From assembly GCF_020921035.1 (NCBI RefSeq), contig NC_063158.1, forward strand, positions 25,716,178-25,780,177: a DNA stretch of 64,000 bases, read 5' to 3'. This stretch comes from Rhodamnia argentea (lineage: Eukaryota; Streptophyta; Magnoliopsida; Myrtales; Myrtaceae). The notes beneath the pieces are model-generated. The model was not told the DNA's origin. It saw nothing but the letters and a program-made list of their open reading frames with translations, and did not search any database. The number at the start of each line of letters is the position of its first letter. Within the stretch, counting starts at the first letter, position 1. This document shows, piece by piece, positions 12,899-23,686 of the stretch. Position numbers and translations under genes: made by a program.

Positions 12899-15153
12899 GC
12901 GCACGCGCGCGGGCATGCACACAATTAGGGGTGCTTGTTTCTCAAAAAGTTGCAGGAGAAGCAAGAAAAACCAGAGACAGAAATATCAAATGAGCAATAG
13001 TAGGAAGGCAAAGAAAATGGGTTAAACCTTTGTATTGAACCTAACTGACTGTATTTGGGCAGCTCATCTATCCATACGTGCTATTTGTTCAACTTTTCTA
13101 ATCCGAAACTCTTGGTTCTGATTCTGGTTTGGTGGAAAACAAACAGGACCGTTAAAGCTACCAACCCACTCATTCACTCTACATGCTGTAGCTATAACTG
13201 CCAATTATACGGAAAACTCTAAACCCAATATCCATACAATGTATCAACATGATAAGCCATCCATAATCCACCTTTTTTGCTTTTACAAAACCTAAGGACA
13301 ACAACCAGCATTCTTAAACAAAATCACATATATTGCCATGCAATATTACCTGGATTTGGGTAGAACCTTCTGCGATCATTTGGACATGCTACAAAAAGAG
13401 GATTTTCTTGATTGAAAATAGCTTGGCAAACCAGAACAAACCATTCACGCAAGACACCAGGACCAGTTGCTTCCTCATTTTTAAATTCCATAAATATACC
13501 CCCATGCAAAGATTCAGCTTCTGCATTAGCTATATACTCAAACGATTCTGACAATAACTGAGACCTGTCAATCAGCATCTCATGTTGTTCTTCAAAGTCT
13601 TCTTTCACTTCAGGGAACATCATCATCACTAAGTGCCTCCTAGACTCAAAATCCATGATATCTTTGTGTTCAAGAAGCCATTTGTGATCATCATTGCGCT
13701 TCGCATAACGGACAACTAGCATACACAATGCCCGCTTCCTCGTGCTCAAAATTGTCCAAAAACGTTCTTCAGAACCCAGATAAAGTTTTGAAATGGCGTT
13801 CAGTTCTTTCAAAATAGTAAGATAGCGAGACCACCCTGGATGTGCAATATCAATTTCCCCACCTACCTTTGCAGATAAACGCTCCTCAATTCCGATAAGG
13901 CACTTAATCATCTTCTGTACCATTTCCTCGAAGATTTGATAAAGTAATTCGACCTCTTCCGTACACATCAGAACATCATGATGTTTCTTTTTCAAAGGCA
14001 AAGAGATTGGATGCTTAAAACCCTTATGTCCAGCAATTGCAGTTCGCAAAGGGCGCAAGAACATCGTGAAATCAAGGACGTCGCTCCAAGTCCCCACACT
14101 CGCTGATGAATAAAGGGACAATTCCAAATCTTTGGACAACCTATCTGCCAACTCACTAACAAAAGGGAATATCTCTGGTATTGAAATCGCTCTCTTCACA
14201 CTTTCGGTGTGTTCCACTATCCATGAAACCTTAATAAGCTCCAACATCGACCCAAGACTACTCCGGCAAGATAAGTACAAAGAGTCATCAGAAGATGATC
14301 TCCTGAGCAACTTGCAAAACTCCAGCACTATGGGTGCGCAGCGTGATCGCAAAGACTTTGGCAACTCATTTATACATGAATCAAGGAAATGCCTAATCGA
14401 GTCATCGGCGCATTCCTTGTTACCCCTAATTGACGAGATGTAGAGCATAACAAGCGCCGCAGGCGCAGAGGATGACATAAATATCTGAAGATGCCCAGTA
14501 GCTGGATCACCATCATCCTTAGGAGTCATGGACAAGTACTCCGATATCCTAGTTTTAATAGTTTTAAGAGCATAGGGCACGGTTTCACCTTTACAAAGAC
14601 GGCAAACAAGCGAAATCATGTCGTCAATGATTTGCCAAGCCTGCGGGTGCCCCGTGCTCCGCATTCGACCGACTAGATGCAGGCCCGCATCATTTTGGAT
14701 TGCGCACTCGGCCAAAGACTTCTCGCACTGTAGCTGCTTCCCTCTATAAATCAGCCTCTGCTCACTGACGGGAATTCCAGTGATCACTTGAATCCGGTCG
14801 TGTATCGATTGCACCGTATCGCTCGAATTAGCCTGGAAGACCAAGGTCTTGCCCTCCGAAATCATCCTCACGAAGAACTGGAGCCTCGAGGCGAAGGCCA
14901 GCCGAGCGGGGGGCAGCGGAGAGTGCGTCAGGGGCCACGGGACCCTCCCGGAGCTGGAGCTGCTGGCGGGGGCGAACGCGGGGTGCTGCACGGAGAACAG
15001 CTCGTCCTTTCGCATCCGAATGCTGAGTAAATCGGCGGCGAAGTCGTCGTCGTCGGAGGCCGTAGGGGCATAATCGTCCAACTTGCGCTTCGCGGCGGCG
15101 GAGGCGAGTCGGCGGCTGTCGTTCGCGGGGTTGGGATCGGCGAGCGAAGACAT
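8127..15153 (-). CDS. UPL5: HECT-type E3 ubiquitin-protein ligase UPL5
   Basis: Three coding exons on the minus strand, 15153-13350, 11091-10502 and 8390-8127, give 885 residues, close to Arabidopsis UPL5 (873). Introns of 2258 and 2111 nt have GT-AG ends, and the frame runs through both junctions (FYPNP|A-STVEP and WFWK|IVGEM). A ubiquitin-like domain lies at about 91-165, then a helical central region, then a C-terminal HECT domain in which HTCFYRL places the thioester cysteine at about residue 851. The protein ends in CSFGTW. It should transfer ubiquitin from an E2 through Cys851. In Arabidopsis, UPL5 targets WRKY53 and restrains leaf senescence. I chose the ATG at 15153: the frame stays open 17 codons further upstream, but only to a TTG, and there is no earlier ATG after the in-frame stop. 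Intron 2 carries a fold-back repeat and intron 1 a CT microsatellite. Confidence 0.95.
10014..10330. repeat. Fold-back repeat inside UPL5 intron 2
   Basis: The left arm (about 10020-10160) and right arm (about 10175-10320) are imperfect inverted copies around a centre near 10167. GACATATATACCCT and AGGGTATATATGTC pair directly across it. Arm content matches the GTGACACATTTACC family at 29351-29778. It lies wholly inside the intron and should not affect the protein. Confidence 0.6.
12863..12898. repeat. (CT)n microsatellite in UPL5 intron 1
   Basis: About 17 CT units are followed directly by an alternating GCGCACGCGCGCG purine-pyrimidine tract. Simple-sequence repeat, intronic. Confidence 0.9.
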
Positions 15154-15520
15154 CAACGGCCCACGCGCCGCCGTGGACGTCGGTCGCCGCGGCGGGTATG
15201 TCAAGGTGGGGGAGAAGGGGCGGGGGATCGCCGGGCTCTAAAACCCTAGGATTTCACTGATCGGGAGAAGGCGCCGCCGCCGAGGAGCTAAAAGAAGGAC
15301 CAAGAACGCTACCGACCGAGCGAGGGCGGGCGCACCCCACCGAGAGAGAGCGAGAGTCCAAGAAACAGAGAGCGAGCGAAACGGAGCGGCAGGAAGAGAG
15401 AGAAAGGCGGCGATCGGAGTCGGCGGTGGAAGAGAGAGAAGCGATTCGGCGAGTGCGAAAGAGAGAGAGAGAGAGAGAGAGAGAGTTCGGCTCTGTGAAA
15501 GCAGCAGCAGCAGAGTCATG
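15154..15520 (-). promoter_or_regulatory. UPL5 leader and proximal promoter, GA-rich, with a telo-box
   Basis: Reading on the + strand, AAAACCCTAGG lies at 15239-15249, and the next 230 bases are dense in GAGAGA runs, ending in (GA)12 at about 15461-15484. On the transcribed strand this is a CT-rich leader. AAACCCTA telo-boxes together with CT-rich leaders are typical of broadly expressed plant genes. No TATA box is evident. Confidence 0.5.
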
Positions 15521-16586
15521 GATGGTGGGAAGGGTGGGGGTGAGAGAGTTAGACTGTCATCTTACGCTAAAGAAGAAATCAAAGCCCCAAAAAAATTAAA
15601 ATCGGGGGAGGTTTCGGTGAAGGACGCCACACGAACTTTTCATGAGCCCCCTTTTTTCTTCTTTTCTTCTTTTTTTTTTTTTTTAAAAATACATTCCTAA
15701 TTACTTTTAATTTGCCGCTTCTTAATGCAAAATTAATCTATAGCTACATTAAAAGAATGAAAATATTTTACCATATAAGGTGACGTGGGATCCATTTTCT
15801 TTTTCCTTTTCGCGTTGTGATGGAAGTCGAAGTTCCAGATAAGTTTTATGCATACCTAATTAGGCGAACTTCTATAGGGTTAAAAAGGTCGAGCGGCTAC
15901 GCTTAATGATATACAATTGGAGAAAATCGATTTGTTATTGAACTCGATTTTCGAGTCCGTCCTAACGATTTTCTGTTCTCGTAATTAAATTAAGTAATTT
16001 CTCGACGTATGTATGGACCACCATGAACGAGAGGGTAATTATCGGATGTCACGTTGTTGGGATTGCTTGAAAATGGTAACAATTCAATAAGTATGAATTC
16101 ATCTTCTTCTTTTTCAAGAAATTCGACATAATTAAAGGTGGATAAAGTCTTTTTTATTTTTGTTTTTTTAGTGGTAAAAAGACTTGGGGGTTTTTTTTTT
16201 TTTTTTTTAAGCCAAAGGTTGATGCAGCAAGGAAAAGGTCCAAACGTTGGAATCCGCAGTGTCCCCGTGATGTGGACATGTAACATGAATATCACGAAGC
16301 ATATCCGTTATTAATCGGTCCATTATGAACGTATGCTCCCGTCTTCTTCTTATCTTAAGACATATATCGACATGTGAATGTCGCGGTAAAATTTGCTAAC
16401 TTATGACTTGAAAAGAAAAAATCAGAACTTTGGAAGCTTGTTACTATGGAATACTAATTTGGTTAGTCGATTTTAACTTGGGATTTTAGTAAAAATCGAT
16501 CTCATCGCCGATTAAACCACGCGTTTCGTTTAGACGGAATTGCATTTTTACCTTCTCAATTAGCTATACAGGTAAGTATGATACGC

Positions 16587-16740
16587 TTTTTTTTTTTTTT
16601 TTTTTTTTGAGGGGGTGGGGGGGTCATCGGTCTCACTCCTCTCACTTACGCCCGTACATGCGGGTGTTTACGAGAATTGAACTCCGTATTCTTCGGTCTT
16701 ATCCCTAATCCCTTTGCTAGAAAGACTGCACACATGTTGG
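16587..16740 (-). mobile_element. Probable tRNA-derived SINE, minus strand
   Basis: On the minus strand, TAGCAAAGGGATTAGGG resembles a pol III A box, and GGAGTTCAATTCTC, about 30 bases on, resembles a B box. The body ends in a run of about 22 A (plus-strand T run 16587-16608). This order (A box, B box, unrelated body, A tail) is that of plant SINEs. I could not find a target duplication, so an old or truncated copy is likely. Confidence 0.42.
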
Positions 16741-16762
16741 CAAGTTTGCTATGTTTAAGGCT

Positions 16763-17262
16763 CCATTCATTTCTTGGAAAATGAGATGTTTTTGGAAAAT
16801 ATTTTTTTGTTCATTTTAAATTTCAGCTATCTACACCTTTTAATAATTTTTGCTTTTGGTTACTTTTACTTTTTTTCTTTTTATTTTCTTTTCCTTTTTT
16901 CTTTTTTTAATGAATTCAATTTTTTTTTTCTCTTTTCTTCTTTTTCTTTTCCCTTCTTCCTCACCTCGCTTTTCAATGTTTAGCCAAATTCACCCGCGTC
17001 ATATAAAGGTTATACAAAATTTCAAGAAGAACGGAAAAGAACAAAAAAGAAGAAAAGAAAAGAGAAAGTAAAAATTTAAAAAATTGAAAATTAATATTTT
17101 CACCTTTTCAAAAGAGGAAACTATTTTCTCCACTTTTGAATGTTCTTTTTCCATGAGTTGAAAATATTTTCCTTGACTCATTTATATTCCGTGAACCGAA
17201 TGCCAAAAAATTTAGAAAATATTTTCTTAAAAGTTATTTTTCGCAAAACGAACGGTCTTGGT
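16763..17262. repeat. Fold-back MITE of the AAAATATTTTC / AAACGAAC family
   Basis: The left end (GGCTCCATTCATTTCTTGG, then GGAAAATATTT) is the approximate reverse complement of the right end (AAAATATTTTCTT ... GCAAAACGAACGG). Relatives appear at about 24930-25142, 28945-29155, 30545-30780, 33795-34030, 35890-36090 and 47180-47400. The element is not coding. Family assignment is uncertain. Confidence 0.5.
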
Positions 17263-19295
17263 CATATTAATTTAGCGAGATTGCTATCTCCCGTTGGTTG
17301 ACTTAGTTGAGAGACTTTCTCTGATGATGACATAATGATAGTCGTTTTTACATGTTTAGCCAAATTCACCGGTCATATAAAAGTTACACAAAATTTCAAT
17401 TATACATAGGCTACGTATGATTCTGCTTTCCTAATCGGTTATAGGGAAATGCAAAGACTATTTGATAAATTGAGAAGCAACTTTGAGAGAAAAGCGGTTT
17501 GTTAGAAATATTTGGGTGATTAATTTAAGCTTTATTTAATTTTTAAATTGTTCAAAATTGAAAATAGAATGTGTGCATATTTTTAATTCAAATGTTGTTG
17601 ACAATGTTAAAGATATGTACTAACAAATTTGTAAATTAAAAAAATTAAAATTTATTTTCTTTTTAAAATTAAAAATGGAAAAATTTCACATCAAAGTGGA
17701 CTCTATCTCAATTTAAAAAAAAGAGCACTTTCATTGCAGTAAACTGGTAACATATGTCCCAAGGAAAGGAATTCATCATCCTTAAAAATTACAAACATTC
17801 TTCACTATTTTCTAAACTTGTAGCTATTTGATCATGTACCTTTGCCGTGTTGGATGTTGCATCATTATTGGAAGCACCACTCTCCTCATTTATACCGTCG
17901 TAATCCACTTTATATAAATTAGGATCCAAATCTACTCTTACAAAATGTGCATCATGCACGGTTCTTTGTGACCGTATTTGGCCTAAAATCTTTTTGGCAA
18001 GCTGAACCAAATGCACTCATCTTGGAGTTAGGTGATCGAGCACACCGCCCGCTCAGAATCGTCTCAAATTTTGATATCGTACTTCCCAAAAAAATAAAAA
18101 ATTGGATTGCAAATATTGTATATTTTAGGCAATGGGTGGATCCATGTCCTGTCCCCAGATTCTGATGATTATTACATAATGACCACTTAACTGGAAGTGG
18201 CAAAAGAAAGCTTCAAAACTATATATTCGTTATCGTGCTTTCCTTCGAGCAAGGTTGGTGAAAGCTTCAGTCAACCACTCTTCGGATTGGTAGATCACAA
18301 CTTGCGATCATGGACATCACTCATATTATATGCAGGCAATTCGAAATGTAAATGGTGTCGACAACTTGTGACTCGTGACCCCCAGTTAGAAGAGTGGAGA
18401 GAAATTCCGCCACGTACATTAGACGACGAATTTCATGTTAGCTTTTCTCACATAAGCAAATATGAACAGGAAGGTAAATCAGCTCTAGCAATTCCCTCTC
18501 GCGCATCGCTACAGAACAATAAGGTCGAGTCATGACTAATTCGTATCGCATGTAACTAGAAAGTCCGACATTAGCTAGCCAATCAGCATAGACCCACTAC
18601 GATGTTTAAGAGATGAAATCTCTTCCTACGAGCTGTATCGTAATTACACAAACACAGCACGAATCCTTCGAAAGTTTGTTCACGACTTAAATCGTGTAGC
18701 AAGGGCTATATTCGACCTATTAGAATCAGTTTATTAACTTGTCATCCTCAAATGCCTACCGCTTACTAAATTAAAACTAGAACTTAATGCTGGATGAACA
18801 GAAAGCATCTTCAAAGATATTTTCTTGAATTTATTGACCAATAAAATAGATGATGAATGAAGAAAATATAATGAAAACGATACCCTAGACGTTTATCTCT
18901 TTCGACCTACCTCATTGATTCTAAAGTTGAACAAAGACAAATAAAAACAAAGCATCTTTAGTGATACAATTCATCGTGTGTGTATATATTTATGTGTGTA
19001 GCAGGGACATCCCATCCCACTTGAATCCGTCGCTAGCCAACTAATACTGTTCACGAACATTTATGAAATCATCATAAAAAAAATATAAAATGTGACAATA
19101 AAGACAAAATAGTAGTCATAAGGAGACAAAAAAAAAGCTCTTCGGTTACCAAATTTTACTAGGTGCCGTCAATCCAGTATGTATCCTATGATGTTTCCAT
19201 ATGTGAAGCAAAATAAGCTTATAAACCCATCAAATCTGCTCACAGGCAACCCTCAAATACACAAACGCACCATCATCAAGTGAAAAACAACTACA

Positions 19296-19614
19296 ATGAG
19301 ACCTCAAATGATCCTTGACCTAACGATCTTCCCCCTCTCGCGTCCATCGCCACCGTCAGCCGGGGGCCTAAGGCCGTGCACCGCACGTCCCGGCGATCGG
19401 CCGGTTTGCGATCAGCGCATTCAACGGCAAGAACCACACTCACCTGGTTCTCAAAGACATCATAGAAGGGTGGACTCAGGCTGACCGCGGCACCAAGTAC
19501 TCACTGTGTCTCCTCATGGCCCAGCCATCGTCGCCGTGTTACGTGGCCATTGTATGGGAGAAGCCGGGGCGGCAGCCCTTGGAGCTTTTGTGCTTCGAGG
19601 GAGAATTTTGCTGA
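19296..19614 (+). pseudogene. Cystatin-family pseudogene 1
   Basis: Closely related to the intact gene at 21286, starting with the same ATGAGACCTCAAATGATCCT and ending in the same region (AATTTTGCTGA). Compared with that gene it lacks short pieces in the signal-peptide and N-terminal coding part (the WEPIKDV segment is gone), so the frame is lost. The second half still aligns, including a PSSPCY-type segment. The upstream TATA region, with CTTATAAACCCATC, and the downstream GAGGAATAAA signal are retained. It is a broken duplicate of a host gene. Confidence 0.8.
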
Positions 19615-21285
19615 GTTTACTAAGGAAATCGATGTGAAAGCTATTGAGCTCTCTTTTCTGCTATTCGAATGAGGAATAAATGTTGTTTTACTTAAAATCG
19701 TCCGGGTGAGCCGCCAATCGTGCGCTGACTAGACCATTGCATCGGTGATTTCCAATCTAAATTGGCTGGATGGATAACGTCGAAAAATTATCAATAATTT
19801 TGTGACTATATGAGCAAAATTGAAAAATTTAGAATTGAATTAACAGTCATATAATAGGTTTATCCGGCAAATACGATGTGGAGTTAGAGGTTACTTGGAA
19901 GCCATGTGGGTGTTAGCACGGCACCGTCAAGTTGACATTAATTATGATTACTTTAATTAAAGGTGTCAGAATTTTTAATGGAAGAGTTACATTCGGCGGA
20001 TTTTTGAAACGTTTAAGAACTAGATTGAACAAAACAGAAATTCATACACCATATTGAACTTTGAAGAAAAATTTAGGGACGACACGTGTTATTATCCCCG
20101 TATTTTACATATCTCACGTGGAATCAAAGTCGCGCAAAACACATAGGAAACTTCCTAATTTACAGACAGCCAAAATTCTGGCAGGAGGTTGAGCCACTTC
20201 TCAAGATCCAATTGCAACTTTCTTGAAAAACAAGGACCATCCCACTTGAATCCGTCGCCAGCCAACTGATATTATTCATGAACATTCATGAAATCATCGT
20301 AAAGACTGCATTTGAGTTATTGTTGAGCCGAGATTTATACCATCTGAATTTGGACATAACATCGATGAAGCAGACCCCGTAGAATCGGGGGTCATGATTT
20401 GAAGTCAAATCATTTGAGAATGACTCGCTCGTCTTGCTAGTTGTCTTGTCAAGTGAGTAAATAAATATTGAACAATTTAATTATTTGACCTCTTTTTGCA
20501 AGTTGAATAGGCACTCATGCATGTAGTCCGAGAGAGCCCTTTTGAATGTTAAGACCCTTTTGAAAGTCGATGATCAACATCAGTTTCTTCATAACATGTC
20601 GAGACATCTTTCGAATGTAGGAAAGATTCAAGCTGTTAAAGAACGAGGAATGCAATCTCATATCACGCCAAATAATCAATTAAAGAACAAGGCCGTGGAG
20701 ATATCCAACTTTGATATGGGAGACCCCAGCATGGCATCGCCGGAGAGGCGACCACACTTGACGGTCGTTGCCACCGGGGAGGTGCCCCCCCCACAAAAAA
20801 AAAAAAATAGACGGCCCGGATCGGCAAGGAAACATTGGTCGTGGGAAAAATCTAGTTCTCCTCAAGTTTTCCTCTTGAGAAATTATATCCTAATCTATCC
20901 CGCTCCCTTCTTTGTAATTTTTTTAACATGGCGTTATCCCCCTTTATCTTATCATGTACAGCTGTCAAACATAGGATATGATAAAGCATATCATATCCCG
21001 ACTTACATCAACCAAACACAACCAAAGATATAGGATCGCAAACTTTGGCAAAATGATAAATATGAAATATGGCAATAAATATAAAACATAGTCATACGAC
21101 AAAAAAGGATCTTCGGTTACCAAATTTGCATTTTCGCTCTTCAAGGAGCCTATGGTGTCAATCCAGTACGTATCGTACGATGTTTCCATATTTGGAGCAA
21201 AATAAGTCTATAAACCCATCAAATCTGCACACAGGCAACCCTCAATTACACAAAACGCACCATCATCAAGCGAAAAACAACTACA

Positions 21286-21642
21286 ATGAGACCTCAAATG
21301 ATCCTCCTCCTAACGATCTTCCTCGCCGTCCTCCCTCTCGCGGCCATCGCCACCGTCAGCCGGAAGCCTGCGGCCGGAGCCTGGGAGCCGATCAAGGACG
21401 TGCACGATCCGCACGTCCAGGCGATCGGCCGGTTCGCGGTCGGCGCATTCAACAGCAAGCACCACGCCCAGCTCGTTTTCAAAGACATCAGAAGAGGGGA
21501 GACTCAAGCCGATCACGGCACCAAGTATTTCCTGCATCTCCTCGTGGCCCAGCCATCGTCGCCGTGTTACGCGGCCCTCGTACTAGAGAAGCCAGGGAAG
21601 CAGCCCTTGGAGCTTTTGTCCTTCGAGGGCGATACTTGCTGA
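21286..21642 (+). CDS. Secreted cystatin-like protein A (divergent reactive loops)
   Basis: A single exon of 118 residues. A hydrophobic signal peptide (about 1-22) is followed by the phytocystatin core: Gly31, WEPIKDV (33-39), the helix motif AIGRFAVGAFN (46-56, the LARFAV equivalent), beta strands, and a final strand. The first reactive loop QxVxG reads QADHG (74-78), and the usual PW in the second loop reads PG (EKPGKQ), so papain-type inhibition is doubtful. Two cysteines, C94 (PSSPCY) and C118 (last residue), are shared with the other divergent copies and could form a disulphide in the secretory pathway. TATA is at about 21210 (TCTATAAAC), and an AATAAA lies near 21707. The 19296 pseudogene is its nearest relative. 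Its function is not known. Confidence 0.85.
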   Translation: MRPQMILLLTIFLAVLPLAAIATVSRKPAAGAWEPIKDVHDPHVQAIGRFAVGAFNSKHHAQLVFKDIRRGETQADHGTKYFLHLLVAQPSSPCYAALVLEKPGKQPLELLSFEGDTC

Positions 21643-22293
21643 GTCGAACACAAAGGAAATCGATGTAAAAGCTATTTATCTCTCTCTTTTGTTGCTAATC
21701 GAACGAGGAATAAAAGTTGTGATTCGGTGTGATACCATAAATTCGTCGCGGTTGATTGGGATACGAATGTTTTCCGGTACGCAAAGTTTTATTTCCATTT
21801 TGCTCATCTCAAAAAGTTCAAATCCACATTCGGTATCGATTTCGACCAAAAAAGAAAAAAAATCATTCGATAACAATTCTCATTTTGAAGGATTTCGATT
21901 AAATAATTGCGTGTTAAAGAAATATGTTGTTTAATCCGGCTTAATCTCTCGTTATAATTACTTTCCGAACTTTTCTGTCAATGAGACTATAATTTTGCCG
22001 ATCAGTGTGGTTATTGTTCTTGCATCTTTCTCTCAAGGGATGTAAAAGTCAAGTATCGTTTCAAGTCTCGCCAAGTGAGATTATGTCTTCATGAATTAAA
22101 ATCATTAAGTATTCCAGTCCTATGTTAATCCGATTCGACGGTTCACGCGAAAATATCTTTTTATTCAACGGACAAAATGCTAGTTTTTAACCGAAGAGAT
22201 ATATTGAGCGAATTTTTTGAAGTCTAAGGACAAAATTTGAACGTTCGAGATAAAATATAGGAAATTGCAAACTTTGACAAAACATAATGACAA

Positions 22294-22392
22294 ACATATG
22301 GCAACAAATTTCTTTACCCCCCAAAAAAAAAAAAAACATATGGCAACAAATTTCTTTACCCCCCAAAAAAAAAACATATGGAAACAAATTTA
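22294..22392 (+). repeat. Tandem ~40-bp repeat in the promoter of cystatin-like B
   Basis: The unit ACATATGGCAACAAATTTC... plus a C6A10-14 tract starts at 22294, 22336 and 22374 (periods 42 and 38), the third copy being truncated. The paralogous promoter before 27892 has a single copy (about 27716-27735), so the expansion happened after those two genes separated. Confidence 0.85.
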
Positions 22393-22594
22393 ATAACAGT
22401 CATGAAAAACCGATTGTAGGTTACCAAATTTGCATTATGAGTCTGCGAGGAGCCACGTTGTCAATCGAGAAATCTTATGATTTTTCCAGATTAGGACACA
22501 ACAAAAGGCCTATAAAACCAGCAAGTCTCCTCTCAAGCAAAGCCACCGTCAATTCCATAGTGAAAGAAGAAAAACCCCCACAGAAACTCCGGCA

Positions 22595-22933
22595 ATGAGA
22601 CCTCAAATCCTCCTCCTAACCCTCTTCCTCGCCGTCCTCCCTCTCTCGGCCGTCGCCGACAAACCCTGGGAGCCAATCAAGGACGTGACTGACCAGCACA
22701 TCCAAGAGATCGCCCAGTTCGCGGTCACCGACTTCAACCGGCAAAACCACGCCAACCTGATTTTGAAAGCCGTCCTAGGGGGGAAGAGTCAGGAGGAATA
22801 TGCCGGCACCAGATATATCCTGGACCTCGCCATGACCCAGCCATCGTCGTGTTACCAGACCACGGTTCTGGAGTTCTCCTGGCTGCCCCACTACGAGCTT
22901 TTCTATTTTGGAAGCGCAAATTGCCAAGCTTAA
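22595..22933 (+). CDS. Secreted cystatin-like protein B1
   Basis: A single exon of 112 residues. The signal peptide runs about 1-21 (cleavage likely after AVA), and the mature protein starts DKPWEPIKDV. The cystatin helix is EIAQFAVTDFN (38-48). The QxVxG loop is replaced by QEEYAG (66-71), and the PW loop by SWLPHY, so neither protease-binding wedge is canonical. C86 (SSCY) and C110 are the cysteine pair shared by this subgroup. It is the near-twin of the gene at 27892, differing at three residues (A53T, N109I, A112V). The start is fixed by the MRPQ leader conserved in all copies. The promoter holds the shared GGTTACCAAATTTGCATT module (about 22424) and TATAAAACCAGCAA (about 22511). AATAAA follows at about 22990. 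Confidence 0.87.
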   Translation: MRPQILLLTLFLAVLPLSAVADKPWEPIKDVTDQHIQEIAQFAVTDFNRQNHANLILKAVLGGKSQEEYAGTRYILDLAMTQPSSCYQTTVLEFSWLPHYELFYFGSANCQA

Positions 22934-22981
22934 TGCGAAGAATCGATGTTAAAAGCTGCTTGGCTCTCTCTTTCGCCAGTT

Positions 22982-23170
22982 GAGCAAGAAATAAAAGTTG
23001 TGATTCGACGCGAGATCATTAAATCATTACGGTTGGTTGAGACCTGAATAATTTCTCGGTGTGAAAAGTTTCGTTTCAATTACTTTCAGAGTAATCGTCA
23101 CGGTTAGTCGAGAATTTGAGCAAGAAATAAAAGTTGCGATTCGATGTGACACCCTCAAATCGCTGCGGTT
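22982..23170 (+). repeat. Tandem duplication of the cystatin 3' end (136-bp period)
   Basis: The segment starting GAGCAAGAAATAAAAGTTG at 22982 is repeated from 23118, the second copy being partial. The same doubled arrangement follows the genes at 27892 (about 28286 and 28421) and 31295 (about 31725 and 31855), but is not seen after 23687. It therefore marks a sub-lineage, and it gives these genes two potential AATAAA signals. Confidence 0.7.
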
Positions 23171-23282
23171 GGCCAAGAACATTCACTAACCATCGTGAAA
23201 ATTTATAAGATTGCATACTTTGGCAAAAGATAATTTTAAAAAAATGGAAATAAATTAAATCTTAGTCATAAAAAACAATCTT

Positions 23283-23362
23283 TGGTTACCATATTTGCAT
23301 TTTTACTCGATTAACCATGATGATGTCAACCGATTAGATATCTTACAGTTTTTCCATATAAA
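23283..23362 (+). promoter_or_regulatory. Orphan copy of the cystatin promoter module
   Basis: The sequence TGGTTACCATATTTGCATTT, then a GATGTCAACCGATTAGA segment, then TTTTTCCATAT matches the promoter module of the neighbouring cystatin genes in the same order and spacing. No cystatin frame follows. Instead a GGACCATGCTCACCCCTAG piece (a hAT-MITE-like end) intrudes, and then the promoter of the 23687 gene begins. It is probably the remnant of a lost gene copy. Confidence 0.6.
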
Positions 23363-23686
23363 GGAACCGCACCAACCCGGACCATGCTCACCCCTAGTTC
23401 GGACATTTAAGATAAAATATAGGATTTCAAATTTTGACAAAACATGAAGATGACATATGGCAACAGAATAAATGAAAGTCACGACATGCAATTGTCGGTT
23501 ACCAAAATTTGCATTATAATTCTGTGAGGAGCCATGGTGTCAATGCAGTAATCTTATGATTTTTCCATATTAGGACAAATGAAAATGCATATAATCCTAG
23601 CAAATGTGCTAACAAGCAACCATCAACTCCATTCTGAAAGAAGAAGAAGCATCTGTTACATAACATCATCAAGTAAAACAACGGCG

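Larger units (their letters stand above)
15520..19295. other. Spacer between UPL5 and the cystatin array
   Basis: No recognisable gene. It contains a tRNA-like SINE candidate (16587-16740), a fold-back MITE (about 16763-17262), and a stretch at 17780-18540 with short open frames on both strands that I cannot assign. From about 18995 it resembles 20225-20310 and the spacers within the cystatin array, so the array's duplicated flank begins here. Confidence 0.55.

Noticed and set aside
15154-15204. Seventeen extra N-terminal codons for UPL5 beginning at TTG (15204)
   Set aside because: Plant translation starts at ATG, the first in-frame ATG is at 15153, and the extension lies in a GC-rich leader.
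16999-17181. Lys/Phe-rich open frames in the AT-rich fold-back
   Set aside because: Homopolymer-driven (TTT/AAA) frames inside a repeat, with no coding signal.
23579-23686. Upstream in-frame ATG giving cystatin-like C 36 extra residues
   Set aside because: All paralogues start at the MR(P/H)Q ATG before the signal peptide, and the extension falls in promoter and leader sequence and would bury the signal peptide.
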